Assembly: GCF_032854445.1 (NCBI RefSeq)
Contig: NC_088306.1
Coordinates: 25,763,764-25,827,763 of the forward strand
DNA from: Liolophura sinensis
Taxonomy: Eukaryota > Mollusca > Polyplacophora > Chitonida > Chitonidae
Reading direction: 5' to 3'
Length of the DNA: 64,000 nucleotides
The position numbers were made by a program, and so were the translations under genes. The notes under the pieces were generated by a model. It was not told where the DNA came from and did no database searches. It was given only the letters and a program-made list of their open reading frames with translations. Shown one piece after another: positions 44,406 through 55,429 of the stretch (its first letter is position 1; each line of letters opens with the position of its first letter).

Positions 44406-46522
44406 ATGGATGATGACGCTGAGGAAGATGAGAGCTATATTAAAAAACAAATCAAGCGCTTTTTCTTCGGGACGCCTGAAGACTGTAAACCTTTGAAGAT
44501 TACTCTTGGCTTTCCAGTAGGCCTCGCTATCGGCTTTGTGTTCCACCTCCTTCTGATAGAACCAATGCGAATACCGACATCCATCCGACGGACTTTAGGA
44601 ACAGGACTAGGATTTCTGTTGGCAGCCGGTTTTTCTCTCTCTGTCCAGGTTAGATGCATGATTTGTCTTCTCATTCCAGTGTTCTTTAGTAAGGAGGGCC
44701 GGGCTTATGTGTCCACATTCGCCATCTCTCTGCTTATTTCGGGGCCTGTGTCGAACATCATAAGCAATGCAAGGGAGACTACTCGCTCCTTAAGTTGCTC
44801 CTTGGAGTTGTTGGAGAATCATACCAGGGCCAAAACGGAGCTGCAGATGCAACCTCTGCAAAACTTGGTCACTGAGCTCCAGAAGGACGGGTTTCTGCTG
44901 CACGAAACAATGGCGAGCATCGACAAAGCATTTCAGCCCGTTCGTAAAGAGCTCACGGATGGGACAGAAGTGAAGAAACTGCGGGAAAACACGGACGCCG
45001 TGGACGCAACCCAGAGTGGAAGTTCGCGGAGTCATGAGATCGACAGCCGATACAAGGGACTCAAGAGCGCGCCGAAGGCGGAGAAAGCTGAGAAAAGCTA
45101 CGAAAAAAAGCTAGACTTTCGATGCGAGGACGTGTTTTCCGTGGGTGTGAAGCGCTGTGAAAAAGAATTCATGGACATGGAGGACAAATGCCTGGATGAA
45201 CTTCCTGTTGTTGGCTACATACTGTGCTTGCCACTGAAGTTATCAATAATTTGTCAGCTTATTCGACTCGTGCCGGGCATAATCGGGTTAGACTGTGAAT
45301 CCGTCAATGTCGTCGATCCAGGCATCGGTGAGACATTTGTCTCCACTGACGAAACTCTCAAAGATTTCGACAGTAACTTTCAAGTGAAAATGAAATACAA
45401 GTAGAGCACTCAAAAGAAGACGTCGATGTTGTGACAGCCAAAGAAGTGGCCATGGGCATCGAACGTGAATTTTCCTCGCGTGAAGTGCTGGTCAATTATT
45501 TTCTAAACATGTTACAGCTTCTTCTTGGATTTGCTTTTATTCTCCTGTTCAAGCAAGCATACTCGTACACGAAAGGGTACATCAGTGATTTCCGCTATGA
45601 CAACATTTACATCACGTCTTACTTCAAGAAAATAGACGCCCGAAGAGACGAGTTGGGCAAGTCTACTTTGTTGCCGCTAAAAAAAATGGAGGCAATAAAG
45701 ATCGTGGAACCCACGTCAGTCAAACTACGGTCGGCTGAGAAATCAAAGATCATTAAAGGCACTATTAGGCTCTTGATTAACGTGTTTGTCATCTCCATGG
45801 TGATTTTGGTGGATAAATTGTTGTTCGGCGTCCTCGACATCATACAAAGAAACAGTTTTATAGCGTACAGACAGACCGGCCGACACGACGTGGACGTCAA
45901 GGTCTTCGGCAGTGGCTTCGTTGCTTCTATTGTTCGCAGCATCCTGAAAGGATTCGAATCAAGACACAGCATCGACAACTTTAGCACAAACTTCAACTGC
46001 TTGCCAAAACCAATTACATTAAGTACGAGCAAGATAGTAACAATTTATGGCATCTACTTGCTCATTTGGGTGCTGTTGCTACTGGAGGCGTACGGGCTGC
46101 GTTTCCGAAGAGTCATTTGCTCATTTTTCTTCCGAAAGCGAGAGAAAGCGAGAGTTTTGTTCCTTTACAACGACACGCTAAAGCGTAGAAAGAGCTACCT
46201 CGTTCACGCCAGAAGACAAGTGCGAAAGAAAGCTCGGAAAGCGAAGCTAGTTTTAGAATTAGGTTTTCTACCCAAACTGCGTGAAATGTGGCCCCGTTTC
46301 TTCGGATGGCTTAGAAATTTTGATTTCGCCAAGGAGAAATGTTTAATTTGCGGTGACGTGGAAGACGAATCTTTTTATCGCTGCGAATCAGAGGGTTGTC
46401 GGTTTGGATATTGTGGTGACTGCTGCGAAGACATTGAGGGTAAATGTTACGCCTGCACCCCACCAGAGAAATGGGAACCCGACTCCGGAGAATCGTCGGA
46501 TTCGGGCAGTGAATCTGACTGA
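44406..46522 (+). CDS. DCST2: DCST2-like DC-STAMP-domain gamete fusion protein, intronless, one frameshift
   Basis: Multi-pass sperm membrane protein needed for sperm-egg fusion (DCST1/DCST2; SPE-42/SPE-49 in worms). First open part, 44406-45404 (332 residues): hydrophobic segments GFPVGLAIGFVFHLLL, TGLGFLLAAGF, CMICLLIPVFF and STFAISLLISG, then the Cys-rich ectodomain (CEDVFSVGVKRCEKEF, CLDELPVVGYILC). Second part, open to 46522, in the -1 frame: MLQLLLGFAFILLF, YDNIYITSYF (a DCST hallmark), further membrane segments, RRVICSFFF, and a C-terminal RING-like C-x2-C cluster (CLICG ... CYAC) before an acidic Ser tail. The parts overlap around 45381-45431. Combined length about 700 residues, near family size. 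DCST1 is the alternative. No introns, unlike neighbouring genes. Confidence 0.8.
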
Positions 46523-47457
46523 CCTGAATGAAATTGTTCGGAAAATGGCTCGAAAAAGTATGACCTAAAGCCATAGTTGCAATCTATGTTTCATTAATCA
46601 TTCCAGATGAGCTTACGGGGATTCTCGACTCTGGGGGAATCATCTGGAGATTGAATCCGACTGAAAATTTAACGGAATTTTTCGGAAAATGATTCGGTGT
46701 GACGAAAATTACCGTTATCATTGAGAACTGTACGCTTTGGATTCTGTCTAGATGGGCTTTCAGGATACATCTTATAACGTAGAAGCAAGTGAAGGCGAGG
46801 AAACGGTAAAACGGCATGACCTCAGAGCTATACAGGATCGCGCCAATATCGTTGACTCCCAAGATATATAGGCATACAATATGCACATAATGCATGGATC
46901 CCACACTCCCACCGTGGCAGTGCACGGGAGCGCTCCATTCGGCTCCCTATGTCCACAGGGGAAGAACTGTCCACTGATGTATTGTTCCATCGGCCACCGG
47001 TGGAAATTACTAGTACGTGGCGCCTCTTCCTCCACAGAGGTTGGAAGTGTTGTAGTACCCCATCAGAGGCAATGGAATGACAAAAGGCTACAGAATAGAG
47101 TAAAACTACAGCAGAGATACTGGATTTCCGTTGTGAGGAAGACTGGAACCAATGTATGGGACAGCTGGTTTATTTACTTACAACTGCATATTGATTGTGA
47201 TTGGTCAAATGCGAGTTCTTCATTGACGACAATGGTTTGGTATAAGAATCCACAACAACACGGCACGTTAGGGAGAGGCCATTCATATTACAAGTGCCAT
47301 GACTTGGATACTGAAGTAAATCAAGCTTAAAAAGAGGGGATTAAAATTAAATCTTGGGTTTATAAATGTTCTATATTTCATCATTGCCACGTTCCTGCAG
47401 CAGAATTCTTCTGGACTAAACATCGTTTAGTTGTTATTGTTAATTAAGTTTATTAAA

Positions 47458-47612
47458 GCTTCCTCTCCGGCCATTACATGGGAAGGTCTGCCAGTTATAC
47501 CTGCGTGTAGTCGAGACTCTGCCCTTTTTCCTCCCACCATAATGTTGGTCACCGTGCCATAAGTGAAGAACTCTCGAGTACGGCGTAAAGCACCAATTAA
47601 ACAATTTTATTA
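47458..47612 (+). mobile_element. SINE family A, 5' truncated
   Basis: TTCCTCTCCGGCCATTACATGGG, TCCTCCCACCATAATGTTGG, AAGTGAAGAACTCTCGAGTACGGCG and CACCAATTAAACAATTTTATTAA tail. Confidence 0.8.
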
Positions 47613-48944
47613 AATGTGATGATAACACCGTGAAGAAATTTAGAGATTTTTTTAGACCAGTGCTGTTTAATTATGTGCAGTTAACAACGCTAAATTTTTG
47701 TGCCTAATTCTGTTCCGGCCATAGTTCCAGAATGCGTGTAAAATGTTCCTATCTGCAGAGCAGAATTAAACCTTGACTGAGGTACATTGACAGGAAACTG
47801 GATTTCCGTGTGAACATTTGCCAGTTATCACACTGTCATCGCTGCTTTGGTTCTACTCCCTATGCTATTAGTCTTACAATACTTAAAGAGTTACCTATCT
47901 GAAACACCGTGCCGGAGACAAGGTAAATTGACAACAGGTCTGGTTTTACCAGTTGGGTGTAACCAGTTGACAATTTGCCACTGGACTTTCAACGTCGTTG
48001 CTGCACTGGAGTTGCCCCAAATGCTGTAGCCTTTTTATATTGGTTTTCGGGATTGTCCGGTTTTTTCCATTTTTGATTTTTCAAGTCTACCTAGTTCTTC
48101 CTTCTAACATGTTCCCGCCACGATAGAGCTGCAATAGTGCACTAATCGTTCATTAAAACTTTAAACGATCCAGTGACCAAAAATAGGTCGGTGGAAATAT
48201 CAGGCTTCACAACAATCCACATTCTTATTCCTGGAAATCAGAAGTTGAATATTGGTACTAGGTGGGTTTATATCAACGATCATCTTGAGCTGAAATTCGG
48301 TTTCTTCGCTTCCTGTCCGCAGCCTTATACGAAGGCGGGTAAATCTTACAGGTGGAGGAAACCGGCGTGCCCATAGTAAATCATACTGGCTTTTATAATA
48401 TCAAACAAATGCATGTGTTTTCACACGATTTGTACACAACACTCAAATGGTTCTACTAGCACTACAAGGATAGAATCATTACCTCTGCTCATGTATCTAG
48501 CCACTGAAAGACAAGCAGCTTCAATGCAGCCACTTAACGCCTTCTACTCCATCTAATAAACCACACAATCTTCTGGCATTTGAAATATACACTCATCTGC
48601 ACACATAAATATATTGAGATCACTGTTTTACATATACGTGTAAACATTACCGGTACTTTATACACAAATATATTTTGACAGAAAAAATATATACATACAC
48701 ATATTAACTTTTTTTTCCTTTGTTAAATCGGTGTATTATGCTGTAGTTAAAAATATTTCGTTTTTATGATCTGGGTCAAGATATACATTGGTGTAGAAAA
48801 TGGGGACAACCGAAACATCGTACCAACTGCCTCATACAGTCTCTCACAATATGCCTTAATCTTCTGGGAGAAAACATTAACTGCTCAGTCAGCCTGAGAT
48901 TGGATTCCACATTTGATTTTCCTGTATCAAACCAGGATGGGAAA

Positions 48945-49240
48945 CTTCTCAAGTTCACAAACGTTCAGCTTTTCAATTTTCTGCACCCATCCATTCGTCT
49001 ATTCTATAGACTAAATAACTTTTGTAAAAATTTTCTCACACGCCCATGATACAAAATAGTTACCTAACATTTTGGACATGCCACGTGATAAAGTAGTGTG
49101 ATTCCTTGAATTATGCGCATCTTGAATGTACGAAGCATTGAGCGCCATCTGACGTAAGGGGCAGGGAACTAGCCAAATGATACTGGTCGACTTTTTGTAC
49201 CTTCAGCAATAAAAGAGTTCCAACACAAAACTCGCCGATT
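48945..49240. repeat. Unclassified interspersed repeat (copy 2 of 2)
   Basis: Partner of 12820-13065; the shared blocks are TCAAGTTCACAAACGTTCAG, TTTTCTGCACCCATCC, TACCTAACATTTTGGACATG and AGCAATAAAAGAGTTCC. Confidence 0.7.
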
Positions 49241-49942
49241 GTATATATATATATATATATACATCCATCATATATGTATTTACCAATTTGATGCTATAGA
49301 ACAACTTAAGATTGAAGCAGTCATAGCACTTAAAATTCTTATAAAATGTGGATGTTGCTAACCTCTGCCTCCTGTAATATGGTGAAGTTAACTGAGATTT
49401 TAAAAAGTATCCTTTCTAAAATTCCTTAAAATTCCGTGGGGATAACAAATGTGAGGGCATAAATCTAATCTTCCAATACTGTTCAAACAAATGCCTGATG
49501 TGATGTTGAATCAGGTAGATATGGCATCCGGACACAATATTTTAAAAGCAGTTGAGATTCCACCTCCTTTATGGCAAAATGTCATCCACAAATGATGCAA
49601 AGTACACTGATGTAAAGTGGGTGAACCATAAAAACTTCTTCCACATGATTCTTTCAAATTTCTTACAAAATATACATGAGCTATACACATACTAGTGTTT
49701 GTTACAACACCTTGCCCAGAGAGACATACAGAGATGTTGGTCTGTTTACAAACCATCAAAATTCTTACAGGCTGCACATCAGATACTTTGGAATAAAGAC
49801 AACCCCAACCTTTTCTTCGTTCAGGGGAGAGGGTGAAGAGTGTCAGTATTGATATACTGGATTGTCAGTATACTGGGGCCACATGTTATACATGTCAGAT
49901 GTGAAATGAGCATGGAACAGTTCTTCACACGCAGTCTTGCAT

Positions 49943-52900
49943 CTAGAACATACTTGGTGTTTGCCCATATCCAAACCCCACATGACCCTGACGACCATAT
50001 TGGTTCTGCTGAGAGAAAGGGTCAGCTGGACGACCAGTTGACACTTCTGGACCACCATACGTGGACTGCAGGCCATACGCTGCAGCTGCCTGCTCTGTGT
50101 ATGTCTGACTGGGATAGCGCTTGCGCTGCGTTGCACGGGCATGTACTTGCGCTTCTCGTTGCAGATTTTGCTGTTGTTTGCGCTCCTCTTGCAGGAAATT
50201 CTCTACGCCTGGAATTTGTTTTTGTCGCACAAGATTCTGCAACCCTTCAAAGTGTTTCCTAGTTACCAGATGTAGGTCATCAAAAACTGAAAGAAGCGAA
50301 TAAACCAATATTATTATCATTCTTTCTCAATATTTTCTGCCGCACCAAACTTGAGGAAATAACTGTTCACCGATGCAAAATACACACACAAACCCATAGG
50401 CAGTGTCCAACACATATATCTGGCTAAAAATTCTTTGATAAAATTTTTCTTCATTTATGAACATTCCTAAAAAGCGGTAAAGGAGAATACTAGAGAAAGG
50501 GAGAAGAGTATGGACAGAAATTTGCATTAAAATATGTTTTTCCTTTGTCATTAATCATTGTTCATAGTAATACAAAAGAATATGTGAAAGACAAGAGATG
50601 AAAAAAAAAATGGACATGGAAGAGAGACAATTTGATGCAGAAGGAAGAAAAAGCCCTCACCTTTCCCGGAATAATGTTTTTCATCTTTCGTATGAAGCAT
50701 GATTTTTTGTAGGGAGTTTGCCAATGATCCCGTCACTAAAACCCTCTCCTTCAAAGGGAGACAATCAATGTATTCCACATCCACCTCAAATGGGTTCCTT
50801 GGCACAGGATAAGTGCAAAGTTTGATGAGTTCCGAGATCACATCCCAAATTTTTACGTCTGAGCAAAGTATAATGACACAAACATGTTACCATAGCAACA
50901 ATTTGTGATTCTGGGAAACTGTGTATAGTTCTGTTATTTGTAACATACAATTCCACAATACTTACCAATTATTACGATGATGATAATGAAATAATTTTAA
51001 TCAATGAAATTAATTTATTAAGTTTTTTATATATTTATTTGATTGTTTTATAATGCAATATTCAAAAATTTGTCACTTATACCATGGCAGCCACACACGA
51101 GCATCATCAACCACTTACTGTGGTTACGCAAGCAATGAGAACCGAGGAATCTACAAATTCATTCATTCCACAAAAAATTCATCAAGAACCCCACACCTGT
51201 ATCTTTCCACTTAGCACTGCACTTGAGTTTGAGGGGGCTGTCCCGTTCACCTCCCTCTTCTCCCGTCAGGCGCACCAGACGCTCATGATTTGACCGCACC
51301 CATACATAAGGACAGCTGTACTTGGCATACCCAGCAATCAAAAACACAGTGGAGTTCAAATCCTAAAACAGTTATTTAACATACTCTTGTGAAAAGAATA
51401 CAGTAAAGTCTTAAAATAAACACTTTATAAAATATTCAGATAAACACATGGCAATTTATGCCTATACGCCAATTTATTTGTTTATTTATTTGATTGGAGT
51501 TTTATGCCATACTCAAGACTATTTCACTTACATGACAGAGGCTAGCGTTGTGGTGAACATAAACCCAGCAGAACTGGATGGAAACCCATGACCATCTGCA
51601 ATTTGCTGGCAGACCTACACACGTAAGGATGGAGAGGAAGCCAGCATGAGCTGGACTTGAACTCGCATTGACTGCATTGGTGAGAGGCTCTGGGGGTCAT
51701 TGTGCCGCACTAACATGCTAACCACCAGGCCATGAAGGACCCTGTTTAAGCTTTAACATTTACAGACTTTGGCGACAGCCCAGGATTTAACTTGTTGCTA
51801 GTTTTTTCTGTGTTTTTCTCAAAGTACCTTAATTCTTCTAATTTTTTGGACAGATATTAGTAGTTCCGAAAACAAGGAATAACATTTCTCTGCCAGTTTT
51901 GGGGAAAAGAAGAGATATGAAAATGTTGTTCATTAGATGGACTAACCATGTGAAAAAACCCCAAACAAACAACTAAATATCCCTGCCACATGTATATTGC
52001 CTAAAAAGAGCAGAATACGTTTCCCAAAAATTAGACGAAATTAGGGTTCTGACCTTGCCTACTCTCTGTTCAATGTTAACACTCCAGAGGCCGCACAGAT
52101 TCACAGATTCTACCTCACTTACATTCATCTTGTTCTCCATGCATGAACCTGATGTCTTGTATGTGCTAGAGAAACATTGCTTGTACTGGATGCAACAAAT
52201 AACAAACAAGCGTCAATGAAGTATCTCAATAAAAATATATATATTTCTTTCCTTTCGTATCTCACTGTTGTTGCACAATGATTCAATCAAGCATCCTTGC
52301 GAAAGGGGACATCCTACCTTACTGGGCTCCTCTTCACTGGGCGAGGCTGGGGGTAGCCCCACCCCCTGACTACCGTAACCACTCAGGGCCATCTGAGATC
52401 TCTGTGACATCAGCAAGGATTGCCTAGAACACATTCACTATAAAGTGTACATATATGTCTGTATATCTCTAAGTTATAATTAACTTTTTTTTAGTCATGA
52501 TGATGATCACATGCAGCTGTGTGTATGTGATCAGGGCGAGTCCAATCATCACGTGTGTAATTAAAAAATAGTTACTTGCCCCAAAATGTTACACTGAAAA
52601 TCTCAAAGGGCAAAGAAATATTATTGTTTTTGGGGGTTTAACATGGCTTTCAAACCATCCTAAAACCTATATATTTATAGTGCTACCTCAATGGAGCACT
52701 AGTGGGCCCCTGTGGCCGAGGTTGTTAGCATGCCACCACAGCAACCTGCAGATGGTCATGCGTATTTCCCAGGCTCTGGTTTCCTCCCACGGTAATGCTG
52801 GCCGCCGTCAGATAAGTGAAATATTTTTGAGTACGGTGTAAAACACCAATCAAATAAATAAATACAATCACTGGAACGTTATGCAGAAGATATCAGACAT

Positions 52901-55429
52901 GACTCTCCCCGAGAAACAATACACTGACACTGGGCCGACCAGGGCATGACTAATACCTAACACTGAGAGCCACACCACAGAAATACTGAGATGACCAAAA
53001 TTTTCACAGGAGCAAATTTTCACATGGGCAAATTTTCAACACAAGCTGGTTTAAATGCGAAAGGGACTTTGAGCTAGTTTGACGTTCAAAAAAGGGGGCA
53101 TTTAATCAGGTTTATTTGTGCTGTGTGAACGCTAATTGGAGTAAATGCCTCGGATACATAGAAGTCCAATGACGTTCCAATTACTAAACCGGCTTAAATG
53201 TGACTGTGTGAATGGACAAAAGCCTGAACTGGCTTAAAATCCCCTTGGCCACATGGTGGTGTGAACGTATGCATTTTTACAAATGGCTTAGATTTAAATC
53301 GGTTCAGATTAGATCCGAATGTGAACAGGGTATTTGACTCAGTTTAATTTAATAGATTTAATCTTGACCTCTTTGAGAGCATAATACTTGATATCTTTAA
53401 GAGTATAATGCTTGACATCTTTAAGAGTATAATATTTGGCATATTTAAGAGTATAATACTTGACAGACTTATTCCCCTTCAGTCCAAGAAAACATGAAGG
53501 TATAGTCATTCTTCAACTATTTACGCAACAAAAGCTTTTGTTAGGTGACACAGATATAGTTCTGCCTTACTGGACAAACACTGAAGACACCAGACTTGAC
53601 ACTCCACCCTGACCAAGGGCATTTGCTTGGTTTATGCCCTTTACACCAACGGTGTCCAGAAAAAAAGATGATTTTCTAATTGGCTAATTATCATTTTAGT
53701 TGACTGCATAGACTGCCAGATGAATCTGACTGGTTGATGTATTGTTTTGATAGACATCACATGTTTACCGGCAATTTTGATTGGCTGATGTATTGCACTG
53801 AGTGACAGTGCGGACAACCAGGTTAAGCTGATTGGCTGATGTATTGCACTGAGTGACAGTGCGGACAGCCAGGTTAAGCTGATTGGCTGATGTATTGCAC
53901 TGAGTGACAGTGCGGACTGCCAGGTTATGCTGATTGGCTGATGTATTGCACTGAGTGACAGTGCGGACTGCTAGGTTATGCTGATTGGCTGATGTATTGC
54001 ACTGAGTGACAGTGCGGACTGCTAGGTTATGCTGATTGGCTGATGCACTGTTGCCAGGTGATCCTGACGAGTAAATGCAGCATCTACTGTAAGGATACTT
54101 ACGTGTCATAGGGTAGGTTATGTGATGTGAAACTGCTGCTTGGGTTCACATCAGATGGCAAAATACAAGGTGAGGTGGGTTCACTTGAGCGAGAACCCAG
54201 ATTCTGAAATATACAAATTACATTATACATGTATTTGTTTTCTTGGGGCCTCCGTTGCTCAGTTGGTCAGTGTGATAGCACAGCATAATGTCCCAGGAGC
54301 CTCTCATCAATCCAGCTTCCTCTCTGGCCGTATGTGGGAAGGTCTCACAGCAACCTGCGGATGGTCATGGGTTTCCAGCAGGCTCTGCATGGTTTCCTCC
54401 CACCATAAAGCTGGCAGCTGTCGTAGAGGTGAAATATTCCTGAGTATGGCAATCAAATAAATAAATAAATTTGTTTTCTTAAACTTATCTATTAGTTTGA
54501 TTGGGAGATACAGACTTACTCAAGCAGTTTTGCACTTAATGTTTCTATATTTGTTTTCCATACCTGGATACTTGGATGATGTCAAACACAGTAATTTGGG
54601 GGGACTATCTTCAAGAGTTGAAATACTCTAATGCTTCAACCTTCTTGCAGGCTGCCAAGATGTTTATTCACGCTGTCATACCCTTCAAGTATTACTCTAA
54701 GATTGATAAAATTGTACATTTTGTGCAGCTCTGAAATTGGCCATTCCAATTAATGTAGTTCTATCTGCATAATCAAATTAAAAAGTTGCATAAACCACAA
54801 TGAAAGTGGCCCTTCTATATGTGAAAAGGTAATTAACTGTTTGGGCAAACAACCATATGTATGTATGTATGTATGTATGTTTGTATGTATGTAGGTATGT
54901 ATGCATGGTGTTTAATGTTGTACCAAACAATTTTTCAGTCACATGACGACGAGGAGTCATAAGGTGTGTGTTCACATATTCTGTTTTCTTTCTTGTGAGT
55001 CCACACCGCCAAAATGTTGCCCCCACTGAAGTATCGTGCCGAAGACACCCGACATGACACCCAATCATGCCCACCCAGTCACTTTATACTGACACCGGGT
55101 CAACCAGTCGGGTTTCCTTGCTGCAACTTCTCAGTGCTAAGTGTCATTTACAAAGTACTATTTTTAACGATGGCATATCTGAAGCCTTAATAGTTTGTGA
55201 CTTTAATATGACCTTTAATGAAACGGGATATTCTCAACGTACCACATGCTTCATGCTTAAAAGAGAACACAAAATGTTTACACACATGAGGTTCATTCAG
55301 AATGTTGATCATCATCTCTTCACGTCCTCTCAGATACATAGAGAAATACTTGAATCCTTTGACAGTTCCAAATTTTAGCATGTCGTTCAGAAAAGTCTGC
55401 AGTTTCTTCTTCAACGCTTGGTCCATTTT
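49943..55429 (-). CDS. Unidentified multi-exon protein gene
   Basis: Exons with matching phases, in transcript order: 54203-54103 (NLGSRSSEPTSPCIL), 52423-52318 (QSLLMSQRSQMALSGYGSQG), 51362-51197 (DLNSTVFLIAGYAKYSCPYV), 50858-50661 (DVKIWDVISELIKLC) and 50286-49943, ending at a TAG. Together they give about 304 C-terminal residues. An upstream exon starts at 55429 (MDQALKKKLQTFLNDMLKF) after a good acceptor; its donor is not settled, and nothing between it and 54203 is placed. The central part looks like a compact globular domain with paired conserved-looking motifs (KYSCPYVWVRSNHERLVRL; NPFEVDVEYIDCLP). The C-terminus is Gln-rich and low in complexity. I do not recognise the family. A possible first exon is 57739-57716. 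Confidence 0.7.
51475..51748 (-). mobile_element. SINE family A, antisense, near full length
   Basis: TTTATTTGATTGGAGTTTTATG, TCAAGACTATTTCACTTACATG, body, and reversed head GCCGCACTAACATGCTAACCACCAGGCCATG. It lies in an intron of the unidentified minus-strand gene. A further tail fragment is at about 51025-51095. Confidence 0.83.
51830..52050. repeat. Unclassified interspersed repeat (copy 2 of 2)
   Basis: Partner of 18440-18660; see the shared blocks listed there. It lies in the intron 51363-52317 of the unidentified gene. Confidence 0.65.
52490..52990 (-). mobile_element. Diverged variant C SINE split by a family A SINE
   Basis: TTTAGTCATGATGATGATCACATG and GATCAGGGCGAGTCC resemble the reversed 3' end of variant C. 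ATCAGACATGACTCTCCCC and ACACTGGGCCGACCAGGGC continue its body after a plus-strand family A SINE at 52705-52866 (CTGTGGCCGAGGTTGTTAGC head, CACCATT-type body, GTACGGTGTAAAACACC end). Confidence 0.6.
52705..52866 (+). mobile_element. SINE family A, nested
   Basis: Head GGCCCCTGTGGCCGAGGTTG, GCAACCTGCAGATGGTCATG, CCTCCCACGGTAATGCTGGC, GAAATATTTTTGAGTACGG and CAAATAAATAAAT tail, placed within the older repeat 52490-52990. Confidence 0.83.
53375..53465. repeat. 25-bp tandem repeat, four copies
   Basis: CTT(G/T)(A/G)xxTCTTTAAGAGTATAAT-type units follow each other with a 25-bp period. Intron of the unidentified gene. Confidence 0.75.
53778..54055. repeat. 51-bp tandem repeat, five to six copies
   Basis: TGATTGGCTGATG recurs at 53829, 53880 and 53931 and onward, a 51-bp period. 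The unit contains GTATTGCACTGAGTGACAGTGCGGAC. Since 51 is divisible by three it reads as an open 17-residue repeat on the minus strand, but it lies in an intron just after the exon 54203-54103. Confidence 0.88.
54244..54474 (+). mobile_element. SINE family A
   Basis: GGGGCCTCCGTTGCTCAGTTGG head, GGGAAGGTCTCACAGCAACC, TTTCCTCCCACCATAAAGCTGG, GTGAAATATTCCTGAGTATGG and (AAAT)n tail. Confidence 0.87.
54850..54905. repeat. Tetranucleotide microsatellite (ATGT)n
   Basis: About twelve GTAT/ATGT units with a few single-base interruptions, next to the 3' end of an antisense SINE. Confidence 0.9.
54895..55172 (-). mobile_element. SINE, variant C of the TCACTCAC-tail superfamily, antisense
   Basis: TTTAATGTTGTACCAAACAATTTTTCAGTCACATGACG, CCGAAGACACCCGACATGAC, ACCGGGTCAACCAGTCGGGTTTCC and CAAAGTACTATTTTTAACG, in the order seen at 1115-1445. 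Confidence 0.82.

Larger units (their letters stand above)
46523..49942. other. Intergenic stretch downstream of DCST2 (no gene seen)
   Basis: Contains a family A SINE at 47458-47612 and an interspersed repeat at 48945-49240 shared with 12820-13065. A TA dinucleotide run is at 49236-49262. The 149-codon ORF at 46881-47330 has no recognisable family or transmembrane/signal features and I do not call it a gene. Confidence 0.55.

Noticed and set aside
45381-45431. Programmed -1 ribosomal frameshifting in DCST2
   Set aside because: No canonical X-XXY-YYZ slippery site or downstream pseudoknot was evident; an indel is simpler. Kept only as an open option.
46881-47330. 149-codon ORF downstream of DCST2
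   Set aside because: No family, no splice context, no membrane or signal features; consistent with chance.
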